A stretch of DNA of 38,887 nt from Chromera velia (Eukaryota; Sar; Chromeraceae). Below are positions 1-11,606 of this stretch, piece after piece. The notes under the pieces are model-generated. The model worked only from the letters and a program-made list of their open reading frames with translations, was not told the origin of the DNA and ran no database searches. Numbering within the stretch: the stretch's first letter is position 1; each line of letters begins with the position of its first letter. The stretch is from the NCBI GenBank assembly GCA_018398765.1, contig JAHBMJ010001438.1, positions 126,923-165,809 on the forward strand, read 5' to 3'. A program made the position numbers and the translations under genes.

Positions 1-1992
1 CATTCGACGGCTGCCATCTGCAAAGTGCACGACGATGGTTCGGTGGGATCGAAAGATTCACTTCTACATGATGCAGCAGAAAAAAAAGAGGCATCAGGCA
101 GGCCCTTAGCGAGGGAGACTCTTCTATTCGTTCAACTTTCTTTCTATTGTTGTTGCAGGTAACCGAGACGGCACTGTGACATGGAACGAGTTCCAGGAGT
201 ACTACGGAGACGTCAGGTAGGCAGGATTGATCGAACAGACTCACACACTGTGTGATGGTCTGTTCTCGTATGCAAATCTCTCGCACTCTCAGAAAAGTTG
301 AGGGGACATGCACGTTGTGGGTCTCTCCTTCGGACCATCTGGTTGGAGGCAGTTGAGTGGTTTGGGGATTTTTTTCTTACGGCGCTGGTGTTTAGATTCT
401 GCTTTTTGTGTGTCAATTCTTTGTGGCATTCATAGACCACCCTGGATGACCCCCTTTGCACCTTTTGTCTACTTGGAGAGAGTGCAAAAGAGAAAGTCGG
501 ACCTGAGCAAGTCTCCCTGCCTGAAACGATTAAATACGTTGATCATTTTTTCGACCAGGTTCAACTTCCCTAACGACAACAGCTTCATCCACATGCTCGA
601 TCAGTGTTGGGCGATGTGCGAACAGCTGAGCGTCAGCGACAAAGTCAGCTCGTCCGTGCGTCTGTGGAACAGCTTTTCAACGAGAGAGAGGGTCTCTTTT
701 GCATGCTTCAAATTATGCCGGTATTTCGATTATCGTTCAGAAAGTCATTTCGGTCTTACCGTCACTCTTTCCTCTGGCCTTGTATCGGTTGCACGTCCCA
801 TCAAGTGGCGGTGCGTGCGTCACTTCTTCATGTATGTCTTTCTCTGCCACGTTCTGGAGCTCCAGCATTCCCGGGAAGACAGATTCGACTCTCTCTCTCT
901 CCCTCTCATTATGTGTGGAGGTGCCTAGCTTTTGGATGCACCCATTTTGTTACATTGTTCTTGCAGGAGGAGTTGAGAGCCGTTTTCGAGAAAATCAGAA
1001 ACAAGCTCATGCTGATCTCAGACAGTCAGTTGACGTATAGAAACACACACGCACGCACGCACGCACACACATACACACTTCACCCCCCNCCCCCCCACAC
1101 ACACACAAACGGCGCTACGTGCATACAAACAGAGAAATTTACCAGACAGAGACACAGAGATTCACGCACGCAGTCACACACATGAGGTATTCGTGTGCAA
1201 ACTTCCACTCACTGCCGTTCCTCTGCATGTAAAAGACCGTACTAGAGAGCAATTCTGGCACTAAAGGTGCGGAGAGGGAGGGTCCATAGGGATCGCAATA
1301 GGCAGATGCACAAAAGGGCAGGCAAAGACCGCAAAAAAAAAACAAAAGTGGAAAAGAACGATGGGAAGAAGGAGAATGAAACAAGTGGAGTATCACGGCA
1401 GATAACACCAAGAGGGCTCTTGATGATCCCCGTCTTGAGGTTAACATTGGTCTGCCTTATTTTTTTCTCTCTTCTCTGTCCGCGCTTGTTCCGATACCTG
1501 CATGCAGAAGGAAAGGACGAGCACATACTGCAGAGCATCTTTCGATCCATTGACACAAACGGTAAGTCGGGCACTTAGTCAGTCAGGCAGGCAGGTACAG
1601 ATGTTCTGACAGAAGGAGCCAACAGTCTCAAGGCAGGCACTCCGTTTCTCAGATGTCTGTCAGGTTTTCTTTTCTTCTGCATTTCTTCTATGAGAAGAGA
1701 CAAAGCACGAGAATTTAAGGTTTGCTGGCTGGAAGCTTGGCTAGGTAACGTCCTGCCGTATTCTTCAGCACTGAGGATGAGAGAGATTGAAACGCCAAAT
1801 TAATGCCCAGAGGGTCGAGGGAAACAAACTGAAAGGAAGCTCCTCAAAGTCAATTCCTAGACCCATCTTCTCGCGTTCCCCCACAAATGTCAACATCAAG
1901 GGGTCCAAGTTATTCGCCAATGCAGTATGCGTGTACGACTTTCGAATGTGCAATTTTCTCTGTTCTATTTATTCCCTTTGAATTCTGCACGT

Positions 1993-2025
<33 letters not shown>

Positions 2026-2887
2026 TCTCTCTCTCTCTCTCTGTCTGTCTGTCTCTGTCTCTGTTTCGCTGAATGGATGATGCAGGGGACGGCAAACTGA
2101 GCGCCTTCGAGATGCAACAGGCGATTCTCAAGTAAGCCAAAAAATCACTGAACACGATACCCTGTCTTTTTCTGTGTGATTCAGAAAGCATGAACCAATG
2201 GAAGGCCGCGGCAACCTGGGTGAGTCTCCAACGACTGTCCTTGCAAGAGAGAAAGATGGTACTCTGAAAGCTGAAATGATAAAAGTACCAAAAAAATGAA
2301 GTTCAATGCCAATTGAAAGACAAATGAGGAAGGGGCGCAGCATTGGCCTGGTGCTGCTGAAGCTCTTGAGATCAATGCGCGAGAGACGTGGAGAGTGATC
2401 AATGAGAAACCAAGAGACTGCAAAAACGGAAAAATGACGAGTATTGGATCTGAAAAGCGACGGCAAACAGAAATGAGAAACAAGAGAGGGTCACGGGAAG
2501 GAGGGAAGGACAAAGGGCAGGAAGAAACGGTTGAAGGTAAAAAGGAAGGAAGCCACAAGGAAACGGAGACCAGCAAATTGGTGAACGAGCAAACGAATGC
2601 ATAGACGGATGGATGGATAGATGAATCTACAAGAGAGTGCCTGTGTGAAAGATGAAGCGAGGGAAGGAGAGGCGGCGTATCCAAGAAATTGAATACAACA
2701 GCGACATACCGACTCGCTGACTGGAATATGGATGGTTGGATATTCTCTCTTCCCATGCAGGCTCGGAATTGCTGTGGACAAGAAGTTGATGGAGGCTGTG
2801 CACAAAGACTTCGACAATGACGGAGACGGACAGGTCGACTATCGCGAGTTTGCCCGATTTGTCTGTGACTACGGAGGAGGCTTGTAA
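1..2887 (+). CDS. EF-hand calcium-binding protein, calcyphosin-like (3' part)
   Basis: Multi-exon gene running in from the left edge. Exons in matching phase: tentative 1-37, then 159-216, 559-643, 967-1024, 1508-1561, 2086-2131 and 2761-2887 (TAA stop). Three EF-hand loops are visible. One is split over exons 1-37/159-216 (pattern D-G-N-R-D-G...E), one over 1508-1561/2086-2131 (DTNGDGKLSAFE), and one lies in the last exon (DNDGDGQVDYRE). The last two have canonical acidic or oxygen-bearing residues at positions 1, 3, 5 and 12. The segment after the first loop (FNFPNDNSFIHML then LRAVFEKIRNKL) resembles the inter-hand linker of calcyphosin-type proteins. The likely role is a cytosolic Ca2+ sensor; partners are unknown. 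The donor proposed at 38 (gttcgg) is weak and is supported mainly by the perfect loop it restores. Donors gtcagc at 644 and gtcagt at 1025 are relaxed but phase-correct. The N-terminus is outside the window. Confidence 0.85.
1041..1125. repeat. CA-rich microsatellite and C-run with one N
   Basis: Alternating CA/CG repeats followed by a C-run interrupted by an undetermined base at 1089. It lies in the intron between the EF-hand exons 967-1024 and 1508-1561. Confidence 0.9.
1994..2060. repeat. 30-base poly-C run followed by CT/CTGT repeat
   Basis: Thirty consecutive C residues (1994-2023) run into CT and CTGT repeats that end about 25 bases before the acceptor at 2085. The tract may act as an extreme polypyrimidine tract for that intron, or it may simply be a slippage-prone simple repeat. 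Confidence 0.9.
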
Positions 2888-5253
2888 AGGAATCTCTGTG
2901 CGTTATGCATGCTCGTACAAATGACTTAATTCGATCTGAGTGGATATGAGGGAAGGGAAAAATTAGTAGGGGGTTGGTTGAGCTGCGGAAGGAACGAGAA
3001 AGGTGTGAGTGTATATGGTTGGGTGGAGAGAGTTTAGTAGAATGCAAAGAAAGGCGTCAGGGCACAGTGTCACTGAAGGAAAGTTCGGTTCGATTCAGGA
3101 GGGCAGGTTCTGGGCCTATATATTTGTCAGTCGTCGGCTGTTTCTCTTCGAGGTGAACACAAAGACAAAGAAAAAGAGAGAGAGACAGACAGAGGGAGAG
3201 AGAGCCAGATTGGCCAGTCTTCTGCCTTGACTAATCCTTTCGAAAAGGAGCTGCATCATTCTGTTGTCTTGCGATCCCTCGTCTGTCTCCTGAAAAAGGC
3301 ATAAATTGTTCGCTTGATGCGAAAGAGAGACCAGTCGAACGACGTCTGTGCAGAGAGACGCCAATGGACCCTCCAATTTTTCTGGTTGTTGTCTGAAACT
3401 AACAGGTTTTCACAAGCTAGGCCTTCGCAGAATATATTCCTAGATATATTCAATCGTTTAATAGCCTAATGACTTAATCTAATTCAGCGTGAGGACGTCC
3501 ATTTATTCAGTTTTCAATTAAGTATTCAGTCTAAAAAAGATAATAAAATGGCAGATAATCTCTAAACATACATTTTTAATGTACTTGTGTTACTCTAGCC
3601 TACTTAGTCTCTGGCTGTTACTTACCATGACAAAAATATATTATATGTCAATCTAGATGTCAATTTCTAAATCAACTTTAATTTAATATGAAATTACAGT
3701 GTTTTATTACTCTAAAAATTACTACTATTGTCACTCAGGCTTATAGATTGTCACTGTATTGATATTATCAGATAACATAACTGACAGATCATTAATTCAG
3801 ATTAATTTACTAGTAAATCACTGGTCTGTTAAATTACTTTAACAAGAATTATTATGATATTAAATTTGAAGCTAGTGGTATAAAATATTTAACCAGGCTG
3901 GGGTATCATTTCTGGTATCATCTAGGGTATCATTTTAGTGTGTCTGAATCTAGGCATGAATAATGCTTAGCTATTACAATTTTAATTAAGATCAATCGGA
4001 ACAATTCTAGGAACAATTGGAACCCAATTTAATAAAACTTATATTCTAGCTTATATTAAAAATAATCTACACGTCATTTCACTTTAAACAATATTTTTAT
4101 TTAAATTAAAATCAGGGGATAAGTCACAATCGGGAAAAGCCTCTCTCTCCGTGTCTCTACTGCAAGAACTCGTGTCTTTACGACAGATTCGTTCATTGAG
4201 TGACATTGACTGACTCTCCCATCTATTCATGTGCTGCTCCCTTCATTAATTCGTTCATGGTCCAGTCGAACAGAACCACTGCCACCCCTAGTGCCACCCC
4301 TGAACTATGTGAGGCGCTCAACCCGCTCTTGCACAGACCTAGACAGTCAGTGCATCCGTTTATGATACTCACTTTTTCTTTTTTTCCCTCTCGTGTAAGC
4401 CCTCTCGTAAGCCCGCATTGACTGCATTCCGGAACAGAAAACATGACGGAGTGAGGCTACGCATTCATATACGACAATGCCTCTGCCTCACGCACAGATT
4501 CATCAGGCAAAAAGAAAGAAACGAACAAGTGGATGCCAACCAAGGAAAGCAAGATAGTATGCTCTCATGTCTTCTTTTGAGAAACGCTGAAGTCTCAGGG
4601 CAAATTAATGCGCCAACTGGTCATCAATTGGGGTGCGTGTGTGGTCAAGTGCAACGGTCGAAGTCGTGAATGGCACAGACTTCGGTGGGCAGAGGAAAGG
4701 GATGCTGTTGATAAATCTCGGAAGCGGCTGACGCTGAAAGACTACTGACGCAAGGAAATGCGGAGAGGCTGAGGGAATCCAAAAGTGTTGCAAGCTGCTT
4801 GAAATCCTTCAATGACTTTTGCGATCCACGATGAGCAGTTCTTGCTCTTCTGCACGTAAGGATGAGACCATCAATGAGAGGGAGAAGCAGAGAAACGGCG
4901 GCAGGAAACACCACAGAAGAACTGGAGTCCCCTTACCACACACAGAAAGTTTTCTTCTTGTGCCGTTCACATTTTGAAAATTTCAAACAGTTTCTACGGC
5001 GACACGCAAGAAAGTACTACAAATGCCTCATTTGATATTGAACAAAACAGTCCTGCACTTTCTGTTTTGACAGTGCCCGTTATGTTCCCTCTCTCCTCGC
5101 TACTTTGTTTTTTGTCTGTTCTCACTGAGAAAAGGTCGCTTTTTCTTGTCCTCTCGCCGTGCCCACGCAAACTGCAAGTGTGCCTCCATTGTCCGATCCA
5201 TTCGCTTTGACTCTCCCTTTGGTTGACTCCCTGACTGACTGACTGACTGACTC
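2888..5253. other. Intergenic region with AT-rich island
   Basis: No gene that I can support. From about 3440 to 4120 the composition drops abruptly to very AT-rich sequence with short repeated words built on CTAGATT, AATTTA and TAGGTATCAT. From about 4130 to 5230 it returns to average composition with only short, unconserved open frames. A GACT tandem (about 5.5 units, 5231-5252) abuts the stop codon of the LRR gene. This is probably the shared 3' flank of the converging EF-hand and LRR genes. Confidence 0.6.
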
Positions 5254-7125
5254 TCAAGCACTCTTGCCTTCACCCAATTGATCCCTTTTGGGTTTGATGC
5301 CGTCTCCTGAAGTCTGGTGAGAAAGAGAACTCTCTGCCCGTCTGTCTCCGAACCCTCTCAACCGTGCGAAGCCCGCAACAATGGCGTCGTTGTAGGAAAC
5401 TCGGAAGTCTTCTTCATTTTCTTCATGCAGGGTGACCTCCTCGGCTTTCTCTGCCGCCACTGTTTCGGCAGAGCCTTGAAAGACGTCCCCAAGCTTTGGA
5501 CTGAGAGCGTCACTGCCTTCTTCAGAGACCGTCACGGGAAGCTGAACCTGCTCGGGTGTGGAAGAGACACCGTCACTGACCCGATCGCACTCTCTCGCGC
5601 CTTCTTTTCCTTTCATTGGCACTTTCTCGTCGTCGAGCTCAGTATATACCGTCTGTTGAGTTCTTTCACGCTTAGCGAATTGCCTAAGGTGGGGCGCATG
5701 TTTAGCGACCGCCGCTTCGAGACTAGACCACCTGCCTTGTCCAACCGAAGGATTGCCACCCAGGAGCAGTTCAGTGACTCTGTACATTCCTCCCTTTTGC
5801 GCTGCTGCTGCAAGTCCTTTGACGCCATCATCTGACAGACAAGAATCCGAAAGGTTGATATGCCAGAGTCTCCCAAGCTTTGCAGTCACTAGCGCCTTTC
5901 CAAGTGCCCCTGGCTTCACCCCCCCTCCTGTCTCGGACACATCCAGTCTCTCCAGGAACAGGAGCCCCTCTGGATTCCTCACAACAGCCTCCATCAATGC
6001 CTGCATTCCTACTGCACCAAACACGCGTGTGCTCTGCCCCCCCTGAGGCTTCAACTTGCTCAGGACGAGAACCCGAAGCGTCGGCAGGTGGCCTTTCCCA
6101 ACTGCTTTTGCGAGGAGAAACATCACTTCATCGCTACAAACACAGTGCGTAAGTTCTAAGTGGGTAAGAGTGGGGGGTCTTACGAGGGTAAATGCGTCGA
6201 AAAGCCCTCTGACGTTCTGTGCAGAGTCAGCCACGGGACCTCTCACACTTAACTTCCGAAGGCAGGCAGGCCGCGCCATCTCTACAGCTGCACTAAGTAA
6301 CCTCAGCCCCTCACCCGCGACCTCCTGTTGGGACTTTTCAGATGATTCAGGCCACAACTTGAAATCCAGAACCTCAAACTGTCTCCCCTCTACATTTGCC
6401 ACGAATGCTGAGAGGAACACGACCACGTTGTGTGGAGATAAACTGAGACACAGAGTGCGAATAGACGGGTACTCCCCACCACCCAGTGCGCGCACATGAT
6501 CTTCACCTAGGTCCTTCAAGTGCAGCTTCAGGTGCTCTAAGGGCGGACACTCATCCGACCGAAGAACAGCCAGGAAAGCTTCCACCTCTCTCTTGGATTT
6601 CCATCCATACTCCGACATCAAATTCAAATTCTTCAGACAAGGGAGGGCGTCTACACGTAGAATGCCAATCAACATTTTCAGAACTGAAATTTGCTCCCCT
6701 CCACCCCCCTCAATGCCCTCCCCACTTTCCTCTCTGTTCACCCCCCCAATCTCCCATGCAAGACTCCGCTCCAAGTCCAGAGTCTCCAATCTGGACAGAC
6801 ACCCCGTCTCTAGACAATCGACAAGCGGCCCGACCTCCAATTGCCGCAACCGACAATTCCTTAACAATAATGAACGGAGCCTCGACAAAGAAACCTTGCG
6901 CAGCACAGAGCAGAGCACCGACATTTCGGGGCCTCCCAGCTGGTTGCTTGACAGATTGAGCGTTTCAATCTGTAAAGACCTCTCTACAATGGCGTCGCAA
7001 AGAGCCTGAAGTGACTCCTCTCTGAGGTCCGTGGCTTCCAGATCCAGAGTCCGGAGGTGGCTCGCCTTCCCAGACCTAAATCTCTTCTGCCAGCGAGTGG
7101 AAGGTCTGAAGAGGGAGATGTTTTC
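5254..7125 (-). CDS. Leucine-rich repeat protein, ribonuclease-inhibitor type (5' exon missing)
   Basis: An open frame of 623 codons on the minus strand, from a good acceptor (ttctggtttcag) just above 7125 to TGA at 5254-5256. About fourteen LRRs follow one another, seen as L-x-x-L-x-L-x-x-x/N-x-L cores such as LRTLDLEATDL, IETLNLSSNQL, LRSLLLRNCRL, LTHLELTHCVC and LWHINLSDSCL. The 25-30-residue spacing fits the ribonuclease-inhibitor-like class. The last 150 residues or so are charged, low-complexity and probably disordered. The first in-frame ATG (6924) lies inside the repeat array and two repeats precede it, so the true start must be in an upstream exon that I could not identify; the frame closes at a TGA 5' of the acceptor. 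These proteins usually form protein-interaction scaffolds, and no enzymatic domain is visible. Confidence 0.82.
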   Translation of the reverse strand, partial: ENISLFRPSTRWQKRFRSGKASHLRTLDLEATDLREESLQALCDAIVERSLQIETLNLSSNQLGGPEMSVLCSVLRKVSLSRLRSLLLRNCRLRQLEVGPLVDCLETGCLSRLETLDLERSLAWEIGGVNREESGEGIEGGGGEQISVLKMLIGILRVDALPCLKNLNLMSEYGWKSKREVEAFLAVLRSDECPPLEHLKLHLKDLGEDHVRALGGGEYPSIRTLCLSLSPHNVVVFLSAFVANVEGRQFEVLDFKLWPESSEKSQQEVAGEGLRLLSAAVEMARPACLRKLSVRGPVADSAQNVRGLFDAFTLVRPPTLTHLELTHCVCSDEVMFLLAKAVGKGHLPTLRVLVLSKLKPQGGQSTRVFGAVGMQALMEAVVRNPEGLLFLERLDVSETGGGVKPGALGKALVTAKLGRLWHINLSDSCLSDDGVKGLAAAAQKGGMYRVTELLLGGNPSVGQGRWSSLEAAVAKHAPHLRQFAKRERTQQTVYTELDDEKVPMKGKEGARECDRVSDGVSSTPEQVQLPVTVSEEGSDALSPKLGDVFQGSAETVAAEKAEEVTLHEENEEDFRVSYNDAIVAGFARLRGFGDRRAESSLSHQTSGDGIKPKRDQLGEGKSA

Positions 7126-7692
7126 CTGAAACCAGAAAGTGCCGAACAGACAGCAAATGCAGCAAACAAACAGTCAAACCAGCATGCGACCTCAAATTGC
7201 TAACACCACTCATTTCTGAAAGACGAGCGTATTTTAGTTTCGAAATTGAAAGAAATGCATGCCGGGCGTGCTGACTTTCTACCAGAAGGGGCCGTTGTGT
7301 TTTGTCTGCGGGTGGTCATCAATTTGTTGGTAGGAGAGCAAAAGACACATAACGTGAAGGGAAGAGCCAAAGAGTCTTGTCAATTGGCCTGCCTGCTGTA
7401 TGGTAAAATGCGTGCCAAACGGTCTCTCGAACTGATCTAGGTGTCTGCACATGTCAATGTTCGCCTGTCCGTCTGCATGCCTGCCGACCTTTTTGCCTTA
7501 TTCTAGCATGGATGCCTGTCTGTCGTGTGCCTACCTTTCATGTTGTGCGTCTAGCAATTTTCATGCACATCCGACTGCCCCTGTCTGTCTGCCTGCCTGC
7601 CTGTCGCCTGTCACCAAAATTGTTGACACTCTTTTTTTTCTGACCTCTTGACGTGCCTCGTGTGAGAGACTGCACTGCACTGACTGACTTAC
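7126..7692. other. Spacer between LRR and nucleotidyltransferase genes
   Basis: It should hold the missing 5' exon(s) of the LRR gene and possibly the 3' end of the nucleotidyltransferase gene. It contains CTGT/CTGC-rich low-complexity sequence (7583-7606) and a short minus-strand frame of 57 codons starting near 7451. That frame has no recognisable domain, and I do not call it a gene. Confidence 0.45.
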
Positions 7693-10065
7693 CTCTCAGA
7701 CAGAGAGTCTGCGAGCCGCGAGGAATCCGGCCCTGTGTCCGAAACACGAAGGCCGCAAATGGATTCCGGAGCTCCGTCTCCGTCCCTGCCGCCGTCCCAC
7801 CCACCCCGCATCCAAAACCCAATTCCACCTCCCTGGGCCCCTCAGTGGACTCGGACGCCGACTCCCAAAAAGTTTTTTTCATGGGTGTGAGACACACACT
7901 AGTCGATGAGAGAGCCTGACTCTCCACACCGGGGTGCTCAGGCGAGCTGCTCGCAGATTCGTTTTTCCTCTCGCGAGACCCAGCCACCCCATTCTGCTCC
8001 ATTGAACCTGGAACGTGAGTGGCGGTATCAACAGAGTCGACCCCCTCTTCTCCCCCCCGGTATCCTTGTGCATCTGCCCCCGAAAGGAGGTTTCCAGTAG
8101 AGTGTGTCGCAGCGCTGGGTGTTGTGTGTGTAAGCGGCAGTCTGTGAGATGATGCAGAAGGTTCTGCAGTGAGGGGCTTAACCGGAAGTGAAGAGGACCA
8201 GGAAGGCACAGAGCTTTGCCTCCCTTCCGTGTCCTCTTCCACTCTCTCGCCGGTCTGACCAAACTTAACGACTGCAAAGACACATCACACCGAGGGGGGG
8301 CAGGCAACAAACAAAAAGATCAGTGGCAACAAGGAGAGAAAAAACCACACAAACACAGACGTGGGGAAATGAGCAGAAAGGCGGTTCCTTGAGGCTTGCA
8401 AATTTACCTTTGACCGTTGCACCCAACGCCTTTCCGCCTGCATTTTCCCTTTCATCAGCACAGGGTGAGGACAGAGAAACAAGAAACGAGACAAATGCAG
8501 AAACCGTCGCAGAGACACACAGACAGCAATGCTGAATTCACAGCATGCTACCAACCTTCTCCAGTCGGCACTTGGGAGCCCACACCAAGAGTAAAGAGGT
8601 CCCCGTTTTTGCCCCTTCCGCCCAGGCTCCCGACAATCCCTGACCAAGCTTGTTGAGACAAATCGAACGACAGGGGGATCAGATCCTGAACTGCTGGATA
8701 GTCGGGAGGCACAGCAAAACCGTCAGCCCTTCCTTCGAAGGGATAGACGACCTGCATTTGGTGAAAAGGCGCATAAGGGTGATACTGCCCATACCTGTGC
8801 TGCTGAGCTTGGTACTGCAGGTGCGGTTGCACGTAGAGCTGAGAGAGTCCGTGCCACTCCCTTTGCCAATCCGGTGTGGAGGGGAAGAGGCTTCCTGGTT
8901 CGTGCCTCTCCGGATGATGCTGGGTGAGGAAAGGGGGGGGGAACTTCGCTTCCAAGCTCTCGAAACCAGAACCCTCTGACCGGTGTTGCTGCGGAGGTGG
9001 TGATTCGGCTGCGAAATGCGTCAGGGGAAAAGAGAGATGGGATCCGGGTCCCAGGGGCGCAGTTGGCCCTGAACGATGCAGATCGGAAGGAAATGCTTCA
9101 GCAGCGTTCCTTCTCACATGCCCTGTGCTAGCGAAACTTATGACAAAAAAATCTTTCTGGGCTCTTGCTACGATGTCGGGACGAACACGCTCCACCCAGC
9201 CTCTGGTTTGGCACTTGATGATGCCCGTGAAGGGCTCCTTCACAGACCACACTTTTGCAGCCTGCTCGGCACTCCCCTCGAGACTTGTGGGGATCTTTCT
9301 CTTTCTGTCGTTGTCGAAGTCAACCTGCATGCCCCTAAGATTGGAGACGAGAAACCCCAGGAATTCCTGGACAAGAACTAAGGGGTCCTCTGAGTGAAGT
9401 CTCAACGAAGAGGGCCGAGCTAAGCGAAGAATACTCAGCCCACCTGACCCCGAAGAGTCCTGCTTACACGATAGAATGGGAATTACAGGTCTCTCTCGGT
9501 GGGTGCAGAGGAAGAGAAAAATGAGGAGGAACGTGTATGAGTTGGGGTATCCGTTTTTGGGCTGGAACTTCTCCGCGTGCTTGCGGACCCACAGCTTCAG
9601 TATCAACACGGCGGACCTAACATTGCCGTCACACGCCCAGCTGATAGACCTCCTGATGTGCTCAGCTTTCCAGTGCGGCTCTGTACGGTGGGCGGCCTTC
9701 TGCGTCACATCCAGCTGCACCCCAGTTTGCCAGTGTCGCACGAGGAGACGCCACTCTGAAACGCTCTCCTCAACCAAAAAGCTTGTGTTCAACGGACTCT
9801 CAAGAGCACGTCTCGTCCCTGCCAGGTACGGGTCTTCTGGGCACGAAATGTCGACATCGCTGTCGGGTAGAGCCAGGTCCTGCGTCCAGCTGCCGTGCTG
9901 CTGCGTCTCGACTCCGTGACGCGATACGAGGGCACTGAAGCACTGCGCCACCCGCTCCACAACCGGCCTCCTCCTGTTGACAATCCCGTCCAATTCAGAA
10001 AGGAGTCGGGACCTCTCGGCAAAGTCGGCTTCTTGCACAAAGCGATCAAAAGAGAACAAACTCAT
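7693..10065 (-). CDS. Non-canonical poly(A) polymerase / terminal uridylyltransferase-like protein
   Basis: The main exon is 10065-8556, with ATG at 10065. The nucleotidyltransferase signature is clear: a Gly-Ser pair (HGSW, residues 57-60), then LPDSDVD giving the metal-binding Asp70 and Asp72, and a third carboxylate Asp119 in QLDV. A PAP/25A-associated region follows (about 145-245, including NGYPNSYTFLLIFLFLCTH). This is the pol-beta-like fold of Trf4/Cid1/TUTase enzymes, which add A or U to RNA 3' ends. The C-terminal half is low-complexity (P, Q, H and Y rich). The exon would read into TAG at 8548, but a donor (gttggt at 8555) followed by exons 8437-8408 (30 bp) and 8271-7693 keeps phase 1 throughout and adds about 200 disordered residues. 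The strong donor gtaagt at 7692 implies at least one more exon that I could not find. If unspliced there, the frame stops at 7538. Substrate preference (A or U) cannot be read from the sequence. Confidence 0.8.
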
Positions 10066-10941
10066 CGAGCACGCCGCAGGTTTCTGTCATCAGAGAGTCA
10101 AGGAAATACAAGCAGTCCATGGAACCTGTCGACATTCACTGTGTGTAAGTGGCATGGGAAGCGACTTGTTTCACACTTCAATCCGACGGGTCGCAGTCAA
10201 TCAGGCACATACGGTTCGATTCTGCGCAAAGTCTGAGTCAAAGATAGTCAAAGAACTGGCTTTCAGCGCACTGAGCACTATGATGCACTGAGTCACTGAG
10301 TCATATATACTAAGTCCTCTAGCTCATGATGAGTCTCATGTCTGACACGCTGAAAGGCCATCTCTCGCGACGAGACAGCATCGAGACAGCATTGTGCGCA
10401 TGCATGCAGGCTGCAGATGGCTGCAGGCATGTCTCTCAGTTCCGAAACGTTGCGAATCAGTTTCAAAAGCTAGTGTTGTTCAGATGTTGTTCAATGTGGT
10501 TCTGCTTCATCCCCGCGCATTGCCACACACAAAATCAGTCGACCAATGCTAAGTCACTGCTGCGACATTGAGAAGTTGAAGTTTGCACGATCGTGCGATT
10601 CAGTCATTGCAACGCTTCCAACATCACGCATAATCCTCTTTCACCAATTCAACACGGGCGTGAGGTGATCTGAGCCGTTCAACCTATTGATCAGTACGTT
10701 TGAAAGAGTTGCAAAATTGAAGATTTGTGTCTAGGTGTCACACGTAGACGGGGAGTATCGCAGTGAGACTCCTCAGATGTTGACTCCATAGATGGTTTGG
10801 TAGTTCCACCCCCAATTTTTGACCATTCGCCGCAGTGCTCAGTTTTTGCCCTTTCAGTTCTACTGGAAGGACCTGGCAGGAAAGGATTCAAGGGACCCGC
10901 TTTAACACTCCAGGAGGTGCTTGAGTTCAAAATCAAAAAGT
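10066..10941. promoter_or_regulatory. Divergent intergenic region between two start codons
   Basis: This 876-bp stretch separates the ATG of the nucleotidyltransferase gene (minus) from the ATG of the DUF2306-like gene (plus), so it should hold both promoters. Visible features are a TATA-like word (catatatac) near 10300 next to three CACTGAGT repeats, and an imperfect palindrome of GCATGC/CTGCAG words near 10398-10432. No factor site is identified. The promoter role is inferred from position only. Confidence 0.4.
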
Positions 10942-11395
10942 ATGACGTCAGAAAAGGTTCTGAAGGTGCTGTACATCCTCGTCGCATGCTTGTGCATGAT
11001 GATGATCAACTGGGTCTTTCTGTTTCCCGCAACCTGGGGTCAGTCTTTCATGAATGTGAAGCTCGACCGTGAAGCCTTTCAGAAAAGGGTAAGGAGGGAG
11101 CTGCCACTGCTAACCTCTCTCTGTCTCTCCCTGTCTTTCCTTCTCTCTCCCTGTCTGCACTTTCTCTCCCTGTCTTTTCCTCTCCCTCCCTCTTTCCACC
11201 TTTCTTTGCTACCTTTTCCCTCTCTTCCTCTCTCCTTTGCTTCCCCTTCCTCCACCCTCTTCCTCTCTCTCAGGGTATCCCCGGTACGGTCGTGTGTGTG
11301 TGTGTGAGAGAGAGAGGGGGGGAAGAAAGAGAGGGAGAGAGAGGGAGGGGGAGAGAGAGAGAGAGGGGGNNNNNNNNNNNNNNNNNNGTGAGTGA

Positions 11396-11438
<43 letters not shown>

Positions 11439-11441
11439 TGA

Positions 11442-11488
<47 letters not shown>

Positions 11489-11567
11489 TGAGTGAGTGTG
11501 TGTGTGTGTGTGTGTGTTCCTGTGTGTCTCTCTCTTCCTCTCTCTCTTTCTGTGTGCCTCTGTGTGC

Positions 11568-11606
<39 letters not shown>

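Noticed and set aside
308-928. Long plus-strand open frame across the second EF-hand exon
   Set aside because: It reads through GT/AG splice signals. Only the piece 559-643 fits the EF-hand family, so the rest is intron.
2181-3047. 288-codon minus-strand open frame opposite the EF-hand gene
   Set aside because: Low-complexity Ser/Leu/Pro-rich translation of intron and antisense sequence, with no domain and overlapping real exons.
4418-4669. Short plus-strand frame between the EF-hand and LRR genes
   Set aside because: No domain, no splice partners and no composition signal.
5317-6959. Several plus-strand frames opposite the LRR exon
   Set aside because: Antisense shadows of a strongly supported LRR reading frame.
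7125-7693. Single fused nucleotidyltransferase-LRR protein
   Set aside because: The donor at 7692 and the LRR acceptor at 7126 are in different phases. Joining them gives a stop within 20 codons.
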